From: Phycisphaerales bacterium UBA7800
Lineage (GTDB): Bacteria > Planctomycetota > Phycisphaerae > Phycisphaerales > Phycisphaeraceae
Assembly: GCA_002480565.1 (NCBI GenBank)
Contig: DLCK01000018.1
Coordinates: forward strand, 44,358-89,299
DNA length: 44,942 nt
Direction of reading: 5' to 3'
Shown here: positions 9,089 through 15,887 of the stretch, in pieces
Position numbering within the stretch: the first letter of the stretch is position 1
How the letters are laid out: the number at the start of each line of letters is the position of its first letter
The notes under the pieces: generated by a model
The model's input: only the letters and a program-made list of their open reading frames with translations
Told to the model about the DNA's origin: nothing
Database searches by the model: none
Made by a program: the position numbers and the translations under genes

Positions 9089-9103
9089 GTTATAGACTAT
9101 AAC
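9089..9103. promoter_or_regulatory. 15-bp palindrome between the AraC-type gene and xylA (candidate operator)
   Basis: The sequence gttatag-a-ctataac is a perfect palindrome lying 54 bp before the xylA start codon and 49 bp from the start of the divergent regulator. Its position and symmetry suggest a binding site, or an overlap with the -10 elements of the two promoters. The binding protein is unproven. Confidence 0.5.
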
Positions 9104-9157
9104 TAAACAAAATCAAGTCCCCAAACGCTCTCCACAGCCCATTGAAGGAACAAGACC

Positions 9158-10336
9158 ATGGCCAAGATTGATCCGTTTACACCCACTGCTGCTGACAAAT
9201 TCACCTTCGGACTTTGGACCGTAGGCAAAACGGGGTCTGACCCCTTTGGTGGCGATGTACGCGAGCAACTGACTCCCGCACAAATCGTTGACCTGCTGGG
9301 TAAAGCCGGCGGTGTGCATGGCGTGAACTTTCACGACAACGACCTGATCCCCATTGATGCCAGTGATACCGAAGCTGCGCAGATCAAAAAGGACTTCCGT
9401 GCAGCGCTGCGTCGCAACAAACTCAAAGTCCCCATGGCTACGACCAATCTGTTTTCCGATCCTGTTTTCAAGGATGGTGCGTTTACCAATAACGATGCAG
9501 AGATTCGTGCCTATGCCATCCAAAAGACGATGAAGGCCATGACACTGGGTAAAGAGTTCGGCGCTTCGACCTATGTCTTTTGGGGTGGTCGTGAAGGTAC
9601 AGAGTCCGATGCAACCAAAGATTCAGTCTTGGCGGTGAAGCGATTCCGCGAAGCAATTGACTTCCTTTGTGAGTATTCCATCAGTGAAAAAATGGGGTAC
9701 AAATTTGCCTTTGAAGCCAAGCCCAACGAACCTCGTGGCGATATGTATTTCTCGGTTACCGGTTCGTACCTTGCCCTGATCCCATCACTCAAACATCCGG
9801 ATATGTGTGGCGTGAATCCGGAGTTTGCCCACGAAACCATGGCAGGTTTGAACTTCACCCATCACGTCGCCCAGGCATTGGAGATGGGTAAGCTCTTCCA
9901 TATTGATCTCAACGACCAGGTTCCCGGCCGCTACGATCAGGACTTCCGTTTTGCATCGGTGAACTACAAAGCCAACTTCTTCCTGGTCAAGCTACTGACC
10001 GACTACAAGTACAAAGGCATGAAACATTTCGACAGCCATGCCTATCGCCAGTCGGATTATGGTGATGTGATTGAATTTGCCAAGGGTTCGATGCGCAACT
10101 TCAAAATCCTCGAACACAAGGTTGCTCAGTTCAATGCCGACAAGAAGATTCAAGCTCTACTGAAGGACATCGACCGCACCAATGCCAAGCTCAGTAAACT
10201 CACCCGCAAGTTCACCAAGACCAATGCCAAAGCCTTACTGGCTGCGGATCTTGATCGTGTGAAGCTTGCAGCCAAGCCCATGCCCTACGAAGAACTCGAT
10301 CAACTCGTCGGCGAACTGCTCATGGGTGTCCGTTAA
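9158..10336 (+). CDS. xylA: Xylose isomerase
   Basis: A 392-residue xylose isomerase of the shorter, Streptomyces-like class; it interconverts D-xylose and D-xylulose in the cytoplasm, using two divalent metal ions. Visible landmarks are the active-site histidine in N-F-H-D-N-D-L-I-P (His59), Trp and Phe around F-W-G-G-R-E-G near 141-147, the metal and substrate ligands in F-E-A-K-P-N-E-P-R-G-D (Glu186 and Lys188), and H-I-D-L-N-D-Q near 250. An AAGGAA Shine-Dalgarno lies about 7 nt before the ATG. No xylulokinase is adjacent, so the next step must be encoded elsewhere. A short palindromic repeat begins at its stop codon and a terminator follows. Confidence 0.95.
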   Translation: MAKIDPFTPTAADKFTFGLWTVGKTGSDPFGGDVREQLTPAQIVDLLGKAGGVHGVNFHDNDLIPIDASDTEAAQIKKDFRAALRRNKLKVPMATTNLFSDPVFKDGAFTNNDAEIRAYAIQKTMKAMTLGKEFGASTYVFWGGREGTESDATKDSVLAVKRFREAIDFLCEYSISEKMGYKFAFEAKPNEPRGDMYFSVTGSYLALIPSLKHPDMCGVNPEFAHETMAGLNFTHHVAQALEMGKLFHIDLNDQVPGRYDQDFRFASVNYKANFFLVKLLTDYKYKGMKHFDSHAYRQSDYGDVIEFAKGSMRNFKILEHKVAQFNADKKIQALLKDIDRTNAKLSKLTRKFTKTNAKALLAADLDRVKLAAKPMPYEELDQLVGELLMGVR

Positions 10337-10365
10337 AATAGCTGCGACACTGCGTGTCACTGATC
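10334..10365 (+). repeat. Short palindromic repeat starting at the xylA stop codon
   Basis: A 32-nt unit with the inner hairpin gcgacac-tgc-gtgtcac begins with the TAA stop of xylA. A copy with one difference occurs at 13415-13446, where in the opposite orientation it begins with the stop codon of the GH88 gene. Confidence 0.8.
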
Positions 10366-10374
10366 GATTACAAT

Positions 10375-10414
10375 ACGCGTTGACAGTTTTGCAGACTGTC
10401 AACGCGTTTTTTTT
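10375..10414 (+). terminator. Rho-independent terminator after xylA
   Basis: A perfect 12-bp stem (acgcgttgacag with ctgtcaacgcgt) with a 9-nt loop is followed by a long T run, 38 bp after the xylA stop. Confidence 0.93.
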
Positions 10415-10439
10415 ATTCACCAATGAAATGAGTTACACC

Positions 10440-10844
10440 ATGGCCATCATCCACCACGTCGGTTTCCACTGTAAAGATGTCAAAAAACAAAAGGCTTTCT
10501 ACGAAGACGTTTTTGGTTACAAGTGCGTCAAAGTCTTCAAGCCCGGCCAGCCCGACGAGTTTTACATGCTCCGCTCCGGCGAATCATGTCTGGAACTTTT
10601 CCCGGTTAATGCCAGCCCCGATGCCCGTGGTGGCGAACAGGCAGTGGGTTTCAAACACCTTGCATTTGAAGTCGATGATCTTGATGCGATGATCGCCAAG
10701 GTCGAAACCTATGGCATTAAAGTCGGCGAAAAGCGCGACTGTGGTGCCCATGTCCCGGGCCTGGTCAACTGCTTCTTTGATGATCTGGAAGGCAACATCA
10801 TCGAAATGCTCATCGGCTGGACAGATGATCCCAACGCTGCATGA
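10440..10844 (+). CDS. VOC-family (glyoxalase/bleomycin-resistance-like) metalloprotein
   Basis: A 134-residue protein with the paired beta-alpha-beta-beta-beta fold of the vicinal oxygen chelate superfamily. Metal-ligand positions are visible as His in H-H-V-G-F at the N-terminus, Glu in C-L-E-L-F, His in F-K-H-L-A-F-E-V-D-D at mid-length and Glu in N-I-I-E-M near the end. This spacing fits glyoxalase I-like lyases or methylmalonyl-CoA epimerase-like enzymes; the substrate cannot be assigned. The frame is open much further upstream, but that part crosses the xylA terminator, so ATG 10440 (or 10428) is chosen. With the terminator in front, the gene probably has its own promoter. Confidence 0.85.
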   Translation: MAIIHHVGFHCKDVKKQKAFYEDVFGYKCVKVFKPGQPDEFYMLRSGESCLELFPVNASPDARGGEQAVGFKHLAFEVDDLDAMIAKVETYGIKVGEKRDCGAHVPGLVNCFFDDLEGNIIEMLIGWTDDPNAA

Positions 10845-10873
10845 TGTAAGTTTGTGGTTTGAAAGACAATTTA

Positions 10874-11155
10874 GCTATAGATAAATACAGATGCGCTCTT
10901 TGAAAGAGTCAATTCATTTTTCACCGCCAAGACGCCAAGAGCGCCAAGGTCGGAGGAGAATAATTTGTTATTTCAATTCGATTACGTTTGTTAAAAAACA
11001 GATTAAAAATCTCTGCCTTGTTTATCTTGGCGCTCTTGGCGTCTTGGCGGTAAAAATGAGATGCTGGTTTTCGAAAAATCAAACAATTAAAACACAATAC
11101 TGAATATCAGATTCACATCCGGCACTTCTTTTATCTGTGTTTATCTGTGGCAAAA
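10874..11155. repeat. CGCCAAG-type inverted-repeat element (copy 2) nested in an ATCTGTG-type repeat
   Basis: The inner element (10920-11055) has about 28-bp terminal inverted repeats of the form accgccaagacgccaagagc around a 75-bp AT-rich core. Outside it are short inverted arms, gataaatacagat at about 10878 and atctgtgtttatctgtgg at about 11133. Copy 3 at 43383-43517 is nearly identical, core included, in the opposite orientation. The element fills the convergent gap between the VOC and ketoacyl-synthase genes. A 70-codon open frame across it is not a gene. Confidence 0.8.
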
Positions 11156-11186
11156 ATTGACTTGGACACTGGTGCGCAGTTAAATC

Positions 11187-12299
11187 TCAAACGCGCCCGA
11201 CCACCGCGCCGGCAACGTGTCCGCCAAAACCGGTGGCGAAGATCGCATGCGTGCGGTAATCGCCCTGCTGTAAATCAGCTTTGATTACAGGCTCAATCGG
11301 TGTGTTAACCCATGGCATGGGTGGGCGCCGTTTGGTCTTGGCACAGAGACAGGCTAAGACCAGTGACACCAATCCGGCGCTGCCCAGCGTGTGCCCAAGC
11401 GCACCTTTATTGGCATAGACGTCCGCGGATGGTGCATGCTTGCGATAGACCGCTAATTCCTGAGGGTCTTGATCACGCGTGCCGGTGGCGTGAGGATGCA
11501 ACAGATCAATCTCACGTTTACCAATCAGCTGCTTGGCAATATGTGCCAGTGCCGGCATTCCCGGTGCAGGCCGAATCATGTCATACGCTTCGCATGCCAC
11601 TGCCGTGTCACATAACTCCCACTGCCCTGCTTGAGGTTCGTCTGAGGCTTCAAGCAAAATTGCTGCACCGACTTGTGAGAGCATGAATCCATCACGTTTT
11701 TCATCCAACGGGCGACCGATGTAATCCTCTTTGGTGAGTTTGGCGAGAATCCCCAAGCGTTGTGAACTGGCAATAAAGTGCGGCAATAATGCTGCCTCAG
11801 CAGTCACCACCAACACACGTTTGGCTTTGCCGGAAAGGAGCATCTGTCGAGCCTGATGCACAGCATACAAACCCGATGCGCACGCTGCGACGATGTTTTT
11901 GACACTGCCGAGCTTGAGGCGTCGCGTTAACTCGGATGCCCAATACCCATGCGGGCCAAGCACCACGTTTAACGGCTCTTTATGAAAATGAGTCACCGCC
12001 CCTTTGCTTGCCCCCGTGATGACAGGCAAACCTTCGGGACTCACTTGCGCTTGGGTGCAGGCTTCACGGATGGCTCGTTCTGCCAACTCGACTGCGGGGT
12101 CGGTACTGCTGCCATGCGAGATGCCGATGCTGCCGGTGACACGTGCGATTTCAATGGGATGCAAGTTGTCGGGCAGTTCGCGCATGCGATCAGGCAGTGT
12201 CATACCCGCGAGTAAATTGGCGAACGTCTCCCATGCACTGTATCCCAGTGGTGAGATCAGGCCTATGCCGGAGATCATGATGTGGCGGGTGTTGGACAT
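11187..12299 (-). CDS. Beta-ketoacyl synthase (KAS/FabF-like)
   Basis: A thiolase-fold condensing enzyme of 370 residues (376 if ATG 12317 is used). The KAS triad is complete: Cys140 in V-A-A-C-A-S-G, His270 in H-P-H-A-T-G-T-R-D, and His303 in N-K-G-A-L-G-H-T-L-G-S-A-G. These enzymes extend an acyl-ACP with malonyl-ACP in fatty-acid or polyketide-like synthesis. It is shorter than housekeeping FabF (about 410) and diverges elsewhere, so a specialised acyl chain rather than bulk fatty-acid synthesis is possible. ATG 12299 is preferred because the upstream codons abut a repeat element. The FabG-like gene lies upstream on the same strand, separated by that repeat. Confidence 0.85.
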   Translation of the reverse strand: MSNTRHIMISGIGLISPLGYSAWETFANLLAGMTLPDRMRELPDNLHPIEIARVTGSIGISHGSSTDPAVELAERAIREACTQAQVSPEGLPVITGASKGAVTHFHKEPLNVVLGPHGYWASELTRRLKLGSVKNIVAACASGLYAVHQARQMLLSGKAKRVLVVTAEAALLPHFIASSQRLGILAKLTKEDYIGRPLDEKRDGFMLSQVGAAILLEASDEPQAGQWELCDTAVACEAYDMIRPAPGMPALAHIAKQLIGKREIDLLHPHATGTRDQDPQELAVYRKHAPSADVYANKGALGHTLGSAGLVSLVLACLCAKTKRRPPMPWVNTPIEPVIKADLQQGDYRTHAIFATGFGGHVAGAVVGRV

Positions 12300-12317
12300 A
12301 AGGTTATGACAAGGCAT

Positions 12318-12496
12318 TTAACCACAGAGACACAGAGTCACAGAGCCTGAAAAGACCGGAAAATTTTCTCCGTCATTCCTGCGAAGGCGGGAATCCAGTG
12401 ACATGTCGTTGACGCTTGAATTCTCCACTGGACTTCCGCCTTCGCGGGAGTGACGAACAAAACAAAACTCTGTGTCTCTGTGCCTCTGTGGTAAAA
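12318..12496. repeat. CACAGAG-type inverted-repeat element with a second element inside
   Basis: The outer arms (12318-12347 and 12464-12496) are built on an accacagagacacagag motif. Within them lies a separate pair (12371-12400 and 12425-12455) built on cgtcattcctgcgaaggcgg, a REP-like palindrome. One small inverted-repeat element therefore appears to have inserted into, or grown within, another. It separates the reductase and the ketoacyl-synthase genes. Confidence 0.78.
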
Positions 12497-12509
12497 ATGT
12501 CTTGAATGT

Positions 12510-13304
12510 TTACAGACGTTGAATGTGAAAGCCACCATCAATGTGCATCACCAAACCGGTGGCATAGGTGAAGTGACCATCCGCAATGGACTGCACGGCA
12601 TTGGCGATATCCTCAGGTTTGCCCCAACGCGGGATGGGCAGCAAGCCGTCTTCGTGAATCAACTTGTCGTACTTCTCTTTCACCGGGCCGGTCATGTCGG
12701 TGGCAATGATGCCCGGTCGGATTTCGTAGACGCCGATCCCTTCACCCGCAAGGCGGACTGCAAAGAGTTGCGTACTCATGGCAACGCCTGCTTTGGAGAT
12801 GCAGTATTCGCCACGGTTGATACTCACAGTGTCCGCGGAAATGGAACTGATATTCACGACCGCAGGTTGAACCTTGTAACTGTCTTTGTTGGCAATCATG
12901 TGGTTGGCAACAAGCTGCGTCAGGAAGAACGGACCTTTGAGATTCACCGCGATGAGTCGGTCGAAGCTGTCTTCGTCGGTCTCCAGTAAATCTGCACGAA
13001 CCGTCGGTGCGATACCCGCGTTGTTGATCAATAAATCCACAGGACCAAAGGCAGCAACCGTATCACCGAGCAGACGCTTGTGGTCTTCACGATTGCCAAT
13101 ATCGGCCTGAATGGTGATGGCTTTACCACCTGCATCTTCAACGAGCTTTGCGGCTTCGTCGGCAGCAGCGGAGTTGCTGTTGTAATTGATGGCGACATTG
13201 TAGCCTTGGGCGCCCAAAGAGACGGCGATCCCACGACCAATGCCACGGCTGCCACCGGTGACGATGGCGGTTCTTGTGTTTTTTCCACTTGTCATTTCAG
13301 ACAT
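12510..13304 (-). CDS. Short-chain dehydrogenase/reductase, FabG-like 3-oxoacyl-ACP reductase
   Basis: A classical SDR of 264 residues. The NAD(P)-binding motif T-G-G-S-R-G-I-G lies at 16-23, N-N-A-G at 94-97, the catalytic Ser near 154 and Y-x3-K at Tyr167/Lys171; the C-terminal M-H-I-D-G-G-F matches FabG-like SDRs. The best-fit reaction is NADPH-dependent reduction of a 3-oxoacyl thioester, but SDR substrates are hard to assign and sugar or polyol dehydrogenation is possible. The frame is open far upstream into the GH88 gene; ATG 13304 is chosen because a GAGGT lies at good spacing and the family N-terminus begins there. Its downstream neighbour is a ketoacyl synthase, which suits acyl-chain chemistry. 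Confidence 0.87.
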   Translation of the reverse strand: MSEMTSGKNTRTAIVTGGSRGIGRGIAVSLGAQGYNVAINYNSNSAAADEAAKLVEDAGGKAITIQADIGNREDHKRLLGDTVAAFGPVDLLINNAGIAPTVRADLLETDEDSFDRLIAVNLKGPFFLTQLVANHMIANKDSYKVQPAVVNISSISADTVSINRGEYCISKAGVAMSTQLFAVRLAGEGIGVYEIRPGIIATDMTGPVKEKYDKLIHEDGLLPIPRWGKPEDIANAVQSIADGHFTYATGLVMHIDGGFHIQRL

Positions 13305-13366
13305 GCGATACCTCATTTGCGTTACGTGTCTGCTGTAGGGAGACGGATAGTTTAGCAGAAATAAAC

Positions 13367-13396
13367 AACCCGCGATCTGGGGTGAGATCGCGGGTT
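13367..13396 (-). terminator. Terminator-like hairpin after the GH88 gene
   Basis: A 12-bp GC-rich stem (aacccgcgatct with agatcgcgggtt) and a 6-nt loop are followed, on the minus strand, by a T-rich tract. The hairpin lies between the GH88 gene and the reductase gene. Confidence 0.75.
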
Positions 13397-13414
13397 GGTC
13401 GTTGTGCATCGTGA

Positions 13415-13446
13415 GATCAGCGACACGCAGTGTCGCAGCTATTTTA
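13415..13446 (-). repeat. Short palindromic repeat starting at the GH88 stop codon
   Basis: On the minus strand this is the same 32-nt unit as at 10334-10365, with one mismatch, and its first three bases are the TAA stop of the GH88 gene. Its hairpin, gcgacac-tgc-gtgtcgc, is perfect. Confidence 0.8.
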
Positions 13447-14844
13447 CAAATAAAACGTCGGATACTTGGCTTTGTTTCCCATGCGTTGGATGAGGATCGC
13501 CAATTCCAGTTGATGGTAGTCGCCCCACATGCTCGCTTCGCCGTTGGCAACCTTACTGCCGGCTGGGACATGATCCCAGTGATTGGGCCAATGGTAGATG
13601 CTGTGCAAAAGCAAGCCTTGATGGTTCGCCTTGGTGGAGAGATACGGCTCATCAAACAGTGTCCGGGCCACCGTGAGTCCGGCTTGCGTATAGCTCTTGC
13701 CCTTGGCACCAAGATAGTTGCCCAAACGGATCAAACCTTGTGCAGCAATCGCTGATGCTGAGGAGTCAACGGGTTCATGATCGTTATATGGATCAGCGTT
13801 TTGGTTTTGCCAATCACCGAGTTTGTGCAGGTTGGGTGCGCCATCATCCCAATAGGTAATGCCATCGAGTGTCGAACATTCCTTGATGTAGTGATCGCAG
13901 GTTTCTTTGGCACAGTTTTCGTAGACCTTGAGCACATCAGCCTTATTCAGACCGGTCGCTTCCTTGAACTTGGCTGGGGTGATGGTCTTGAAGAATTCGA
14001 GTTCTTCAGCGTAACCGAGCATCGCCCAGGCAAGACCGCGCGTCCAAGTGCTAAATGGGCTGTAGCCTTGTTGCGTACTGCGGGCACGGAAGCAGCCGTC
14101 ATTGCGATTGAACGTGCCTTCGTGCGCGGTGCGCCCGCGGACGTCGTAAGTTTTTTCGGTATCGCCGTGATAGATGATGTACTGACTGGTGGTCAGACCA
14201 TGGAGGACCGAACGCTTAAGCAAGTTGGCCCCGCGGTCGTTTTCGTGCATCAGGATATGACCGAGTTGCCATGCCACGCCGAGGATGCGCGTGGTGCGCA
14301 TGGTGTCGATGAACAGTGAATGCGGACCATTAAAGGAATAGATGTATCCAAGCATGCGGGTACGTGCCGAATGTTTATCTTTGAATTCCTGCCGGACACC
14401 TTCCCAGCGTGAGGCCTGCACCGCGCCGGAAGCGGCAACGGCGGTCTTGCAGGTTTCTTCAATCCCCGTTGAGTCCTTGATTTTCTTTTCACGAATCAGG
14501 CGAATGATATTGCCATAGGTTGAGAGATTGTTAAATCCATGATCATGCACGCCGATGTGGGTGACATGTGGGAGCATATACTTGAGGGTTCGGTCGGTGC
14601 CGGCTTTCATGAGCTTGGCATCGTCGAGACCGTCACCTGCGAGAATCATGTTGCCGAACATGAAGCCTTGAGTCCATTCGGTCCAGCCCATGGAGGTGTA
14701 CTTGCCTTTGACAGTGAAGACGGGCGTGCCTTTGGCAGGTTCCCACCCACGGTCAATGGCTTTGGATTTACGTGCAGCAAGTGTCAAAACACGTTCAATG
14801 GCTGGTTTTAAGTCATTGGGTTTAAGTTTGGCGTCAATTTTCAT
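13444..14844 (-). CDS. Glycoside hydrolase family 88-like (unsaturated uronyl hydrolase)
   Basis: A 466-residue protein resembling GH88 unsaturated glucuronyl hydrolases. These remove the 4,5-unsaturated uronic acid that polysaccharide lyases leave on oligosaccharides. Motifs include H-D-H-G-F at 100-104, whose Asp matches a catalytic position of the family, R-N-D-G-C-F near mid-protein, T-W-T-R-G-L-A-W-A for the usual T-W-x-R-G-Q-A-W, and D-S-S-A-S-A-I-A-A-Q-G-L. No signal peptide is seen from the chosen ATG 14844, so a cytoplasmic place is likely. The longer frame to 14928 would add 28 residues unlike the family. Possible substrates are fragments of marine or plant uronate polysaccharides. 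Confidence 0.85.
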   Translation of the reverse strand: MKIDAKLKPNDLKPAIERVLTLAARKSKAIDRGWEPAKGTPVFTVKGKYTSMGWTEWTQGFMFGNMILAGDGLDDAKLMKAGTDRTLKYMLPHVTHIGVHDHGFNNLSTYGNIIRLIREKKIKDSTGIEETCKTAVAASGAVQASRWEGVRQEFKDKHSARTRMLGYIYSFNGPHSLFIDTMRTTRILGVAWQLGHILMHENDRGANLLKRSVLHGLTTSQYIIYHGDTEKTYDVRGRTAHEGTFNRNDGCFRARSTQQGYSPFSTWTRGLAWAMLGYAEELEFFKTITPAKFKEATGLNKADVLKVYENCAKETCDHYIKECSTLDGITYWDDGAPNLHKLGDWQNQNADPYNDHEPVDSSASAIAAQGLIRLGNYLGAKGKSYTQAGLTVARTLFDEPYLSTKANHQGLLLHSIYHWPNHWDHVPAGSKVANGEASMWGDYHQLELAILIQRMGNKAKYPTFYL

Positions 14845-15062
14845 AGATGGCTCGAATCCTATTGGCTGTAGACTGCGTGGGAAGTGGAGATTATAAACCA
14901 TATGGGCGGTGGTGGGAAAATCACACACAAGAGCATAAAATCGTTACAATAAGTCACCCATACCAATCGTCGTATAGACACTGTGGCACGTACCGGGGAA
15001 TTGGGATTTAAGTGCCCTGTTGGCAACCCCCTTGCCGACCTGAATTTTGGAGATGAACTGCA

Positions 15063-15881
15063 TTGAGACACTTACTACTTTCGATCTGTATCTGTTGTCT
15101 GAGCGTGTCAAACTGCTTTGGGCAAATCGAAGCGGTCACCAAAGCCAGGCATGACCTGCGACTGGGCTTTACAGTTCCGGGCAAGGTGCTCAAGCGAGCA
15201 GTGCATCCAGGTGATGTGGTCAAACAAGGCGACGTCCTCATTGAGCTGGAGGACAAAGAAGGCTTGGCTCAAATCGAAATCTGGAAGTTCCGTGCACAAA
15301 GTAATGTCGAAATCGATCAAGCCAAAGCTTCATTGGAGCTTGCTGAAATCGAAGAGAGTCGAACCCGTGAATTGGTTGCCAAGCAGGCAGCAGTCCCCTT
15401 TGAACTCAAAAAAGCAGAGTTGACCACCGCAGTACAAAAACTGGCTGTTGAAAAAGCAGTCCGTGAGCAGGACGAAGCCAAGCGTCAGCTTCAGATATAT
15501 GAAGCCCGTCATGCCAACTACACCTTGCGTGCTCCGATGGATGGCGTCGTCGAGCAGATTCTTGTCGACGTCGGCGAAGTGGTGGAAAACCTCCAACCGA
15601 TGGTGGAGTTGGTCGTCACCGATCCGCTGCGCGTGGATGTTCCGGTACCACTGGAAGAAACGATGAAGCTTAAAGTTGGTGATGATGCCTGGGTTCAAAT
15701 GCGACTTGGACAGGTGATGGCCACACCGGTCAAAGGCAAGATCATCCATTTAGCCAATGTCGCCGACTCTGCAAGCAACACGCGACTGGTTCGCGTGGAG
15801 TTTGCCAACGCTTCAAACCATCCGGCCGGCGGCCAGGTGATTGTCAGCTTTACCGATCCTCAATCCCTTGCATCGAACTGA
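15063..15881 (+). CDS. Periplasmic adaptor subunit (HlyD/RND membrane-fusion family)
   Basis: A 272-residue secreted or membrane-anchored adaptor. It opens with a signal peptide (hydrophobic residues 3-20, ending near C-F-G-Q), then a barrel/lipoyl half-motif (P-G-K-V-L-K-R-A-V-H-P-G-D-V-V-K-Q-G-D), a coiled-coil hairpin (about 75-145), the second lipoyl half (L-R-A-P-M-D-G-V-V-E) and a beta-barrel domain. Such proteins bridge inner- and outer-membrane parts of export pumps. The TTG start is supported by GGAG about 10 nt upstream and by the signal peptide. The GAF-HlyD gene begins 6 bp after its stop, so they form one operon. It is shorter than typical RND adaptors, and no pump gene is adjacent. 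Confidence 0.88.
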   Translation: MRHLLLSICICCLSVSNCFGQIEAVTKARHDLRLGFTVPGKVLKRAVHPGDVVKQGDVLIELEDKEGLAQIEIWKFRAQSNVEIDQAKASLELAEIEESRTRELVAKQAAVPFELKKAELTTAVQKLAVEKAVREQDEAKRQLQIYEARHANYTLRAPMDGVVEQILVDVGEVVENLQPMVELVVTDPLRVDVPVPLEETMKLKVGDDAWVQMRLGQVMATPVKGKIIHLANVADSASNTRLVRVEFANASNHPAGGQVIVSFTDPQSLASN

Positions 15882-15887
15882 TCGACC

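Noticed and set aside
10891..11103. Open frame of 70 codons between the VOC and ketoacyl-synthase genes
   Set aside because: It is the translation of the CGCCAAG-type repeat element, whose copy 3 at 43383-43517 is not a gene.
13305..13712. N-terminal extension of the FabG-like frame
   Set aside because: It runs through the GH88 gene, the stop-codon repeat and a terminator; a GAGGT-led ATG lies at 13304.
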